In this document: piece by piece, positions 1 through 6,401 of the stretch
How the letters are laid out: the number at the start of each line of letters is the position of its first letter
Position numbering within the stretch: the stretch's first letter is position 1
NCBI GenBank assembly: GCA_023388955.1
Contig: JAEWFH010000157.1
Coordinates: 1-17,222 of the forward strand
Direction of reading: 5' to 3'
Source of the DNA: Pseudomonadota bacterium
GTDB lineage: Bacteria; Pseudomonadota; Gammaproteobacteria; Xanthomonadales; Xanthomonadaceae
Length of the DNA stretch: 17,222 nucleotides
Made by a program: the position numbers and the translations under genes
Notes under the pieces: model-generated
Databases searched by the model: none
What the model saw: only the letters and a program-made list of their open reading frames with translations
Told to the model about the DNA's origin: nothing

Positions 1-36
1 TGCATGGGTCACAAGTCGTGGCCCTACAATCCGGGG

Positions 37-531
37 ATGTTCGAGGTGATCCTGTTCCGGCCCGAGATTCCGCCCAACACCGGCAACGTGATCCGGCTGT
101 GCGCCAACACCGGCGCGCGACTGCACCTGGTGCGGCCACTGGGCTTCACGCTGGAGGACCGGCAGCTGCGCCGGGCCGGGCTGGACTACCACGAGTACGC
201 CGCCATGCAGGTGCACGACGACCTCGAGGCTGCCCTGGCGACGATCGCCGGCCGGGCCGGCGGCACGGGCATGCCGCCGCGGCTGTTCGCGCTGAGCACG
301 CGTGGCACGACGCGCTTCGACGTGCCCGACTACCGCGCTGGCGATGCCTTCCTGTTCGGCTGCGAGACCGCGGGGCTGCCCGGCGAGGTGCTCGACGCGG
401 TGCCGGCGGCGCAACGCCTGTGCCTGCCGATGCGTCCCGACAACCGCAGCCTCAACCTGTCCAACGCGGTGGCGGTGACGGTGTTCGAGGCCTGGCGGCA
501 GCTGGGCTTCGCGGGTGCGGCCACCGGTTGA
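37..531 (+). CDS. trmL: tRNA (cytidine(34)-2'-O)-methyltransferase TrmL
   Basis: SPOUT-family methyltransferase that methylates the 2'-O of the wobble base (C34 or cmnm5U34) of the two tRNA-Leu isoacceptors, using S-adenosylmethionine in the cytoplasm. The start region carries the family signature FRPEIPPNTGNVIRLCANTG. The C-terminal knotted SAM site shows FGCETAGLP, LCLPMRPDNRSLNLSNAV and a final VFEAWRQLGF. From the ATG at 37 the protein is 164 residues, close to the roughly 157 of the E. coli enzyme. An in-frame ATG at 4 would add MGHKSWPYNPG, which does not look like family sequence, so 37 is preferred. No convincing Shine-Dalgarno sequence is visible for either start. It is followed after 97 bases by sstT on the same strand, with no obvious terminator between them. 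Confidence 0.93.
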   Translation: MFEVILFRPEIPPNTGNVIRLCANTGARLHLVRPLGFTLEDRQLRRAGLDYHEYAAMQVHDDLEAALATIAGRAGGTGMPPRLFALSTRGTTRFDVPDYRAGDAFLFGCETAGLPGEVLDAVPAAQRLCLPMRPDNRSLNLSNAVAVTVFEAWRQLGFAGAATG

Positions 532-628
532 GCCGCTCCATACGCACGATCCCGTGCAGGACCATGGGCCCTCGCACCGCCGGCCGGGCTCGGTGACAAT
601 CGGGCGTTTCCGCCACGACGGGCCCGAC

Positions 629-1858
629 ATGCCGCTCCCCGCCTTCCTGCGCCGCCCCAGCCTGGTCACCCAGATCGTCATCGGCCTGGTCGCCGGCACG
701 CTGCTGTCGCTCGCCTCGCCCCGCGCCGGCGCCGCCGCCGGCCTGCTGGGCACCGCCTTCATCGCCGCGCTGAAGGCAGTCGCCCCGATCCTGGTGCTGG
801 TACTGGTGACCGCGGCGATCGCCAGCCACCGGCGCGGCCAGCAGACCGGGATCCGGCCGATCCTGGGCCTGTACCTGGTCGGCACCTTCACCGCCGCACT
901 GGTGGCGGTGGTGGCGAGCTTCCTGTTCCCGACCACGCTGCAGCTGGTGCTGCCCGAGGGCATCGAGCTGACTCCGCCGGAAGGCATCGGCCAGGTGCTC
1001 CACACCCTGCTGATGCAGGTGTTCGACAACCCGGTCAGCGCCCTCGCCAACGCCAACTACATCGGCCTGCTGGCCTGGGGCATCGGGCTTGGGCTGGCGC
1101 TGCGGCACGCCAGCGACGGCACCCGCGCGGTGCTCAACGACCTGGCCGACGCGGTTACCTGGGTGGTGCGGCTGGTGATCCGGCTGGCACCGATCGGCAT
1201 CTTCGGCCTGGTGGCGACGACCCTGGCCGAGTCCGGCCTGGCTGCCCTGCTCGACTACGCCCGCCTGCTGGCGGTGCTGCTGGGCTGCATGCTGTTCATG
1301 GCCCTGGCCGGCAACCCGCTGATCGTGTTCCTCAAGACCCGTCGCAACCCCTATCCGCTGGTGCTGACCTGCCTGCGCGAGAGCGGCATCACCGCCTTCT
1401 TCACCCGCTCCTCGGCCGCCAACATCCCGGTCAACATGGAGCTGTGCCGCCGGCTCGGGCTCCGCGAGGAAACCTACGCGGTCTCGATTCCGATCGGCGC
1501 CACCATCAACATGGCGGGCGCGGCGACCACCATCACCGTGCTGACCATGGCCGCCGTGCACACCCTGGGCATCAGCGTCGACCTGCCGACCGCCCTGCTG
1601 CTGAGCCTGATCGCCACCGTCGGTGCCTGCGGCGCCTCGGGCGTACCCGGCGGCTCGCTGCTGCTGATCCCGCTGGCCTGCGGCCTGTTCGGCATCTCCA
1701 CCGACCTGGCGATGCAGGTGGTGGCGATCGGCTTCATCGTCGGGGTGGTGCAGGACTCGGCGGAGACGGCGTTGAATTCGTCTACGGATGTGTTGTTTAC
1801 GGCGGCGGGGGCGGCGGAGGTGCCGCGGCTTCCGCCGGCGCCGGCGGGTACCGCGTAA
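629..1858 (+). CDS. sstT: Serine/threonine:sodium symporter SstT
   Basis: Inner-membrane sodium-coupled importer of serine and threonine, of the dicarboxylate/amino acid:cation symporter (glutamate transporter-like) family. The ATG at 629 gives 409 residues, against about 414 in E. coli SstT. It places the N-terminal helix (LVTQIVIGLVAGTLLSL) right after a short cytoplasmic stretch. An upstream in-frame start near 515 would overlap trmL and add a Pro/His/Arg-rich tail, so it is not favoured. Family signatures are present: FFTRSSAANIPVN at about 257-269 (hairpin loop 1), IPIGATINMAGAA at about 287-299 (the substrate and sodium site helix) and GVPGGSLLLIP at about 338-348 (hairpin loop 2). The last 30 or so codons use more A/T at third positions than the rest. 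The SD is weak; a GACAAT -10-like hexamer sits at 595-600. Confidence 0.92.
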   Translation: MPLPAFLRRPSLVTQIVIGLVAGTLLSLASPRAGAAAGLLGTAFIAALKAVAPILVLVLVTAAIASHRRGQQTGIRPILGLYLVGTFTAALVAVVASFLFPTTLQLVLPEGIELTPPEGIGQVLHTLLMQVFDNPVSALANANYIGLLAWGIGLGLALRHASDGTRAVLNDLADAVTWVVRLVIRLAPIGIFGLVATTLAESGLAALLDYARLLAVLLGCMLFMALAGNPLIVFLKTRRNPYPLVLTCLRESGITAFFTRSSAANIPVNMELCRRLGLREETYAVSIPIGATINMAGAATTITVLTMAAVHTLGISVDLPTALLLSLIATVGACGASGVPGGSLLLIPLACGLFGISTDLAMQVVAIGFIVGVVQDSAETALNSSTDVLFTAAGAAEVPRLPPAPAGTA

Positions 1859-1867
1859 GCGATGTGC

Positions 1868-1900
1868 AAAAAGGGCGTGGCGCCTTCGCGCCACGCCCTT
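1868..1900 (-). terminator. Rho-independent terminator between sstT and the BON gene
   Basis: Perfect 12-bp stem (1871-1882 with 1889-1900, arm AAGGGCGTGGCG) and a 6-base loop. Read on the minus strand the stem is followed by TTTTTGC, the expected U-tract, so it ends the BON-domain gene transcript. On the plus strand no T-run follows, but the hairpin lies just 12 bases past the sstT stop and may serve both convergent genes. Confidence 0.85.
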
Positions 1901-1935
1901 GTCATTGCTGCCGGCGGGTACGCCGGCGCGCCGGC

Positions 1936-2319
1936 TTACTCCTCGTAATCAGCCATCGTGCCGTAGTGCAGGTCGCTCGCGTCGACCTCCACCACGCCCT
2001 CGATGCCTTCGGCGATGCGCACCGCGGCGTCCACCTGGTCCTGGTTGTCGAGCTGGCCGGACAGGCCGACGATGCCGTTGTTGGTTTCCACCTCGATCTG
2101 CAGGCCGGAGGTGTCGGTGTCGGCCAGCAGGCTGGACTTGACCTTGGTGGTGATCCAGGTGTCCTCGACCGGCTGGTCGGAGTCGGCCTCGTCGAGCACG
2201 TCGGTGTTGGTCACCTCGGCGTCCTGCACCGGGTCGTCGACCGGGTCGTTGGCCATCGCGGCACCCGCGCTGAACATCAGGCCGGTCGCGAGGGCAAGGG
2301 CGATCTTGGTCTTGGTCAT
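1936..2319 (-). CDS. BON-domain periplasmic protein
   Basis: 127-residue exported protein. A Sec signal peptide (MTKTKIALALATGLMFSAGAAMA, cleavage probably after AMA at residue 23) is followed by an acidic linker rich in Asp, Glu and Val. One BON domain covers about residues 53-120: DTWITTKVKSSLLADTDTSG, then NGIVGLSGQLDN, ending VEVDASDLHY. BON domains (as in OsmY) are thought to contact phospholipid or envelope surfaces and often mark envelope stress proteins; that role is inferred here. The start is supported by GGAG about nine bases upstream of the ATG. It lies 87 bases downstream of the DUF885 gene on the same strand and could be partly co-transcribed with it. A strong terminator follows. 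The domain assignment is firm; the cellular role is not. Confidence 0.88.
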   Translation of the reverse strand: MTKTKIALALATGLMFSAGAAMANDPVDDPVQDAEVTNTDVLDEADSDQPVEDTWITTKVKSSLLADTDTSGLQIEVETNNGIVGLSGQLDNQDQVDAAVRIAEGIEGVVEVDASDLHYGTMADYEE

Positions 2320-2406
2320 CGGTTGGCTCCGCTGTGGGGGTTGGGCCCAATCATCCGTGGACGGTGTTCAGGCCTCGTGAGCCGCAGGTTAGCTGTCCCG
2401 AAGCGT

Positions 2407-4200
2407 TCAGCCTTCCGGATACTCCTCCTCCAGCAGCTCCCCGATCGCCGACACCGGGGCGTTGCCGTAGGACAGGAAGCGATTGTGGAAGTCCTTCAGG
2501 CGGAAGGCGTCGCCCAATTCGGCCTTGCGCTGCTCACGCAGGTCGTAGATCTCGGCGTAGCCGGTGAAGTAGCTGGTCAGCTGCACCTGCGAGAGCTTCA
2601 CCCGGCGCCACTTGTTGGCGGCCTCGGTCTGTTCCTGGAACGCTTCGCGGCGCAGCAGGTCCATGGCCTGCGCCTCGGTCATGCCGTCCACGTGGACGGC
2701 GTAGTCGAGGATGGCGTTGGTGACCACGCGCAGGTTCCACTTGCCGTACATCAGCCACATCTCGGGTTCCTGGTCGCCCCAGCCCTCCTCGAGCATCATC
2801 CGCTCGGCGTACACGCCCCAGCCTTCGATCATCGCGCCATTGCCGAGCAGGCTCTTGACCAGGCTCGGGCTCTTGTTGGCGTGCAGCAGCTGGGTGTAGT
2901 GGCCGGGGATCGCCTCGTGGATGTTGAGGACCTGCAGCACCCAGTGGTTGTACTCGCGCAGGAAGCTCTCGGCCTGCTCGTCGTCGTAGGCGTCCAGCGG
3001 GCTGACGTTGTAGTAGGTGTCGGCGGTCGGGTTGAAGGGGCCTGGCGCGCTGATGGAGGCGCCGGCGCCGCCGCCGCGCATGTATTCCGGGGTCTCGCGC
3101 ACCACCAGCGGACGGCTCTCGTCCTGGTCGAGCAGGTCATGCTCGCGCACGAACTCGCCCAGCAGCGGGATCTGGCGCTTGATCTCGTCGACGAACTCCC
3201 CGCGCTCCACGTGCCGCGCCGAGAGGTGGTCGATCATCATGCCGATGCGCTCGAGTCGGTCGTCGGGCATCGCGGTGGACGGGAAGTACTCCGGCCACAG
3301 CTCGCGGGTGATGCCGTCCATCCGCTGGTGCAGGGCGTCCTTCTCCTCCAAGGCGCGCTGGTACAGCTCGGCCGCGGTGTAGTGGGACTGGATGTCGTAG
3401 GCGAATTTCTTCTCATACAGCGCCTCGCCGATGCGGAACGAACGCGCGTCGCCGCTGTCCGCCAGGCGCTTCTGCTCGCCCTCCAGCCAGCCGATCCAGC
3501 CTTCGATGGCGTCGCGGGCAGCATCGATGCGCTCGTTGAAGCGCGCCTGCTCGCCGGCCTCCAGACCGGAGCCGACGATGCGCTCGCGCAGTTCGTCGCC
3601 GAACACTCCCAGTGCGCCACGGCTCTGCACGATCGCCAGTTCCACGTGCTCGGGCGTGGGGTCGTCGATGTTGGCGCGGGCCGCAGCGTAGTACGCCGGC
3701 ACGCCGGCGATGCGCTCCATCACCGTGCGCAGGCGCTCGTCTTCTCCGGCGTACGGGGTGTTGAGCAGCAGCGCGACGGTGCCGGCGACGTTGTAGCTGG
3801 CCGGGTTCCAGGCCCAGTTGCGGAACTCGTCCTGGTACCAGATCGAGGACTCGAACTGGTTGACCAGCAGCATGTGGTCGATGCGCTGCGGGGCCGGCAG
3901 CTGCTCCGGGGCGAAGGCGGCCAGTTCGGCCAGCGCCGCCTGCGCGAAGGCCAGGTCGTCGGCGCGGCGGGCGGCATCGGGGATCGTCAACCGGGCGGCG
4001 TTGTCGTAACGGCCAGCGTAGATCGACCATTCCGGGCTGCGCTCCAGCGCGCGCATCAGCAGCGACTCGGCCACCTGGGCGAAGTCGGCGCCCGGCGCCT
4101 GGACCTGCGTCGCGGCATTGGCGTCCGGCGTCGCAGGCTGGCAGCCGGCAAGCAGGCCGAGGGCAGCCGCGAGGGCCAGGGTCAGGGTGCTGTTGCGCAT
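2407..4200 (-). CDS. DUF885 family lipoprotein, probable zinc-dependent peptidase
   Basis: 597-residue envelope protein with a lipoprotein signal: MRNSTLTLALAAALGLLAGC, lipobox LAGC with Cys20, followed by a Gln/Pro/Ala-rich tether. The rest is mainly helical and matches the DUF885 family in layout. The signature is VLNIHEAIPGHYTQLLHANK at about 424-443, with His428, Glu429 and His434, then GAMIEGWGVYAERMMLEEG at about 455-473, whose Glu459 would be a third ligand. This is the arrangement of a zinc hydrolase, and some family members are treated as carboxypeptidase-like; activity and substrate here are unknown. A GGAG eight bases before the ATG supports the start. It reads away from nirK and is separated from it by the nirK terminator, so it is probably an independent unit. 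Confidence 0.87.
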   Translation of the reverse strand: MRNSTLTLALAAALGLLAGCQPATPDANAATQVQAPGADFAQVAESLLMRALERSPEWSIYAGRYDNAARLTIPDAARRADDLAFAQAALAELAAFAPEQLPAPQRIDHMLLVNQFESSIWYQDEFRNWAWNPASYNVAGTVALLLNTPYAGEDERLRTVMERIAGVPAYYAAARANIDDPTPEHVELAIVQSRGALGVFGDELRERIVGSGLEAGEQARFNERIDAARDAIEGWIGWLEGEQKRLADSGDARSFRIGEALYEKKFAYDIQSHYTAAELYQRALEEKDALHQRMDGITRELWPEYFPSTAMPDDRLERIGMMIDHLSARHVERGEFVDEIKRQIPLLGEFVREHDLLDQDESRPLVVRETPEYMRGGGAGASISAPGPFNPTADTYYNVSPLDAYDDEQAESFLREYNHWVLQVLNIHEAIPGHYTQLLHANKSPSLVKSLLGNGAMIEGWGVYAERMMLEEGWGDQEPEMWLMYGKWNLRVVTNAILDYAVHVDGMTEAQAMDLLRREAFQEQTEAANKWRRVKLSQVQLTSYFTGYAEIYDLREQRKAELGDAFRLKDFHNRFLSYGNAPVSAIGELLEEEYPEG

Positions 4201-4300
4201 TGGAAGGGCTCCGGATCAGGGCGGCGGACCGCGACCGCCCGATGGTAGCCGGCCCCCTGGCCGATGCGCCGTGCCGTTGGCCAGGCCGCCAACCGCGGAC

Positions 4301-4333
4301 AAAAAGAAACCGGGCCGCGAGTGCGGCCCGGTT
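4301..4333 (-). terminator. Rho-independent terminator of nirK
   Basis: An 11-bp perfect GC-rich stem (4308-4318 with 4323-4333, arm AACCGGGCCGC) with a 4-base loop. On the minus strand it is followed by TCTTTTTG, a clear U-tract. It lies about 23 bases past the nirK stop codon and isolates nirK from the DUF885 gene. Confidence 0.9.
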
Positions 4334-4356
4334 CCTTGTTGCGGCTTGCGTTGGAC

Positions 4357-5730
4357 TCAGTGGCCCGAGGCGGGGTCGATCGCCTCGTCGCTGTCGAAGA
4401 TGGTCGGGTCCGCTTCGCCCTCGACGTCGAGGAAGCCAACCAGGCCCTTCTCGGCGCGGCTCAGCGAGTGGTCCACCAGCAGGTAGCGGCCCGGGTAGTC
4501 CACCTTGAACTCGACCATCGTCGCACCACCCGAAGGCACCAGCGTGGTCTGCACGTCGGTCAGCGGCGGGCTGGTGAACGAGGCGTAGTCGTAGACCCGG
4601 TCGAACACCTCGCCAATCATGTGCAGGCTGGAGACCAGGTTCGGGCCACCGACGCCGAAGTACATGCGCACGGTCTCACCGACGTTGGCCTTCATGATGT
4701 GGTCGCGGGTCAGCGCGGTCATCGTGCCGTTGAACATGATGTGCTCGGGCTGCTCGGCCAGCAGCTTCTCAAGCGAGAACTCCTGGTAGCCGCGCGAGCC
4801 GTGCTTCTGGACGGTGTAGAGCTCGCCCTGCATCACGTAGAACTCGCGGTCCACCTCGGACAGGCCGCCTTCCGGCTCGACCAGGATCATCCCGTACATC
4901 CCGTTGGAGATGTGGTGGGCGATCATCGGGGTCGCGCAGTGGTAGACGAACAGGCCCGGGTGCAACGCCTTGAAGGTGAAGCTCTTGGTCTCGCCCGGCG
5001 CCACCTGGGTCACCGCCGCACCGCCACCGGGACCGGTGACCGAGTGCAGGTCGATGGAGTGGATGTTGACGCTGTCGGCCGGGTTGCTGAGGTTGATGGT
5101 GACGGTATCGCCCTGGCGGATGCGCAGCATCGGACCGGGAACGGTGTCGTTGAAGGTCCAGTAGCGGTAGGTGCTGCCGTCGTCGAGCTTGCCTTCGACC
5201 TCGGTGGTCACCAGGTCGTAGGTGACGTGCTGCGGGGCGCGGTCGCCGACCGGATCGCCGACCTGGGTCGGGTCCTTGCCCACGTCGATCGCGGTGGACT
5301 CCACTTCCTCGACGTCACCGACGATCAGCTTGCCCAGCATGCCCGCGGCGCGGTGGCCGGGGATGGTGCACACGTACTCGAACTCGCCTTCCTTCGTCGC
5401 GCGGAACACGATGGTGGTCGCCGAGCCCTGGCCGACCAACTGGTCCGACTGCGCGTTGAATTCCGGCACCGCGATGTCATGCAGCGCGCCATCGCCATTG
5501 GTGATGGTGATCGCGACGACGGCACCCGGCTCGACCTTGAGGTCGGGGTTGATGACGCCCTTGATCGCGCCAGCGTCGCCGATGAAGACCATGCGACCTT
5601 CATGGATGGCGGTCTTCAGGCTGAAGGTCACGTCGGCCACCGGGGTGACGGAGGCCGAACCCTGGGCGATCGCGTGGGGGGTGAACCCTGCGGCTGCCGC
5701 AAGGGCGAACAGCAGAACCAGGTTTTTCAT
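4357..5730 (-). CDS. nirK: Copper-containing nitrite reductase with extra N-terminal cupredoxin domain
   Basis: Periplasmic enzyme reducing nitrite to nitric oxide in denitrification. 457 residues: signal peptide (MKNLVLLFALAAAAGFTPHAIA), an added plastocyanin-like domain at about 30-138, then the usual two-cupredoxin NirK core at about 165-440. The core has all expected ligands: type 1 copper His224, Cys265, His273, Met278; type 2 copper His229, His264, His421; and the catalytic pair Asp227 and His370. The loop CATPMIAHH and the stretch NGMYGMILVEP resemble the AniA-like class. The extra domain has its own complete blue-copper set: His84, Cys121 (YVCTIPGH), His126 and Met131. Such a fusion is known from Hyphomicrobium denitrificans NirK, so this is a variant of a described architecture. 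A purine-rich SD (AAGGAAGAAG) precedes the ATG. It is divergent from a copper uptake operon, with an Fnr-type box upstream and a terminator downstream. Confidence 0.95.
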   Translation of the reverse strand: MKNLVLLFALAAAAGFTPHAIAQGSASVTPVADVTFSLKTAIHEGRMVFIGDAGAIKGVINPDLKVEPGAVVAITITNGDGALHDIAVPEFNAQSDQLVGQGSATTIVFRATKEGEFEYVCTIPGHRAAGMLGKLIVGDVEEVESTAIDVGKDPTQVGDPVGDRAPQHVTYDLVTTEVEGKLDDGSTYRYWTFNDTVPGPMLRIRQGDTVTINLSNPADSVNIHSIDLHSVTGPGGGAAVTQVAPGETKSFTFKALHPGLFVYHCATPMIAHHISNGMYGMILVEPEGGLSEVDREFYVMQGELYTVQKHGSRGYQEFSLEKLLAEQPEHIMFNGTMTALTRDHIMKANVGETVRMYFGVGGPNLVSSLHMIGEVFDRVYDYASFTSPPLTDVQTTLVPSGGATMVEFKVDYPGRYLLVDHSLSRAEKGLVGFLDVEGEADPTIFDSDEAIDPASGH

Positions 5731-5754
5731 CAGTCTTCTTCCTTCGCTTCAATC

Positions 5755-5770
5755 CGAGTCGGACGACTCG
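5755..5770. repeat. Perfect dyad in the predicted nirK leader
   Basis: Inverted repeat CGAGTCG / CGACTCG with 2 bases between. On the nirK mRNA it would fold as a 6-bp stem with a tetraloop, starting about 4 bases after the predicted transcription start and ending 24 bases before the ATG. It could be a 5' stabilising hairpin or a repressor operator next to the start site. Only the symmetry is seen; function is inferred. Confidence 0.5.
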
Positions 5771-5780
5771 TTCGGGGTGA

Positions 5781-5786
5781 ACGATA
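5781..5786 (-). promoter_or_regulatory. Candidate nirK -10 element
   Basis: Minus-strand TATCGT (4 of 6 matches to TATAAT). If the start is 6 bases beyond it, at about 5774, the centre of the Fnr-like box at 5809-5822 falls at -41.5. That is the standard spacing for an Fnr/Dnr-activated class II promoter. No -35 hexamer is needed in that arrangement, and none is seen. Confidence 0.5.
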
Positions 5787-5808
5787 GGGATCCCGCATGG
5801 GCCCCACC

Positions 5809-5822
5809 ATGACTTGTGTCAA
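5809..5822 (-). promoter_or_regulatory. Fnr/Dnr-type activator box facing nirK
   Basis: On the minus strand the 14 bases read TTGACACAAGTCAT, matching the Crp/Fnr-family pattern TTGAC-N4-GTCAA at 9 of 10 defined positions. Its centre is about 85 bases upstream of the nirK ATG and 41.5 bases upstream of the predicted start site. Dnr, NnrR and Fnr regulators of denitrification bind such boxes; which one acts here cannot be told from the window, which encodes no such regulator. Confidence 0.65.
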
Positions 5823-5828
5823 GAAGCG

Positions 5829-5846
5829 CCGTACGCTCACGTACGG
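5829..5846. promoter_or_regulatory. Perfect 7-bp dyad between the two Fnr-like boxes
   Basis: Inverted repeat CCGTACG / CGTACGG separated by CTCA. It sits between the two Fnr-like boxes, centred about 63 bases upstream of the predicted nirK start and about 110 upstream of the opposite start. The position suggests a second regulator, perhaps copper- or nitric-oxide-responsive, but it matches no site I can name. Confidence 0.4.
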
Positions 5847-5899
5847 GTCAGCTTGGTGAGCAGGAGCGACCGGGGTCGGGCGCACCATACGCGTCCGTC

Positions 5900-5913
5900 T
5901 TGACCTTTGTCAT
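5900..5913 (+). promoter_or_regulatory. Fnr/Dnr-type activator box facing the copper uptake operon
   Basis: The 14 bases read TTGACCTTTGTCAT on the plus strand, 9 of 10 matches to TTGAC-N4-GTCAA. It has the same single deviation at the same end as the nirK box when each is read toward its own gene. A start placed 41.5 bases from its centre falls at about 5948, with CACACT (5936-5941) in the -10 position and only 4 bases before the ATG of the DUF2946 gene. Confidence 0.6.
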
Positions 5914-5951
5914 GTCGCCGGCCAGGCGTGCTCCGCACACTTGCACCTGCC

Positions 5952-6344
5952 ATGAGGCACACCACTCCCCATCGCTGGCTGCTCCGCCTGGCCCTGGCCG
6001 CCACCATGCTCATGGTGCTGCTGCCCTCGATGGGCCGGTTGGCCGGTGCAGGCCCCGCCGCGAATCCCCATACGGTACATGTCGGGTCGCATGGTGGCCA
6101 CGCCGGCCACGCAGCGGCGGGGCAGGCCGGCGCTCCCGCCCCGGCCACGCCGCATCCCGGCGGCTCCGGACAGTACGACTGCGGCTACTGCCCGCTACTG
6201 GCCTCGCTGGTGCCGCCGGCGGCGGTCGCTCCCAGCTTCGGCACTCCCCTGCACGACCGGCTGTTCGCGCTGTCCAGCCATGCGCCGCGGGTGGCCTGGC
6301 GCCATCCCTGGGGCCTCGGGTCGCGCGGCCCGCCTGTTGCCTGA
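5952..6344 (+). CDS. DUF2946 family small exported/membrane protein
   Basis: 130-residue protein. A basic N-terminus with a hydrophobic segment at about 9-30 (WLLRLALAATMLMVLLPSMG) serves as signal or anchor. A His-rich stretch follows at about 40-53 (NPHTVHVGSHGGHAGHAA), then the DUF2946 signature CGYCPLLASLVPPA with Cys77 and Cys80. DUF2946 genes are commonly found next to TonB-dependent copper receptors; function is unknown, though the His run and CxxC would suit copper handling. The ATG at 5952 is chosen because it keeps Arg and His ahead of the hydrophobic segment. No SD is visible, and the predicted start site lies just 4 bases upstream, so translation may be nearly leaderless. An upstream TTG at 5907 lies inside the Fnr-like box and is unlikely. 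The receptor gene starts 57 bases downstream. Confidence 0.8.
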   Translation: MRHTTPHRWLLRLALAATMLMVLLPSMGRLAGAGPAANPHTVHVGSHGGHAGHAAAGQAGAPAPATPHPGGSGQYDCGYCPLLASLVPPAAVAPSFGTPLHDRLFALSSHAPRVAWRHPWGLGSRGPPVA

Positions 6345-6401
6345 GTACGGCCCGCACCAACGCGCGCAACGCCGCGCACGCCCGTATCCAGGAGTAACCA
6401 A

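Noticed and set aside
515..628. Upstream in-frame start for sstT near 515
   Set aside because: It would overlap trmL and add 38 residues unlike any SstT N-terminus.
452..1894. Open minus-strand frame of about 480 codons opposite sstT
   Set aside because: Arg/Gln/His-rich shadow of the transporter gene, with no recognisable domain.
1444..4248. Open plus-strand frame of about 934 codons opposite the BON and DUF885 genes
   Set aside because: Antisense shadow. The minus-strand genes have signal peptides, SD sequences and conserved motifs, and this frame has none.
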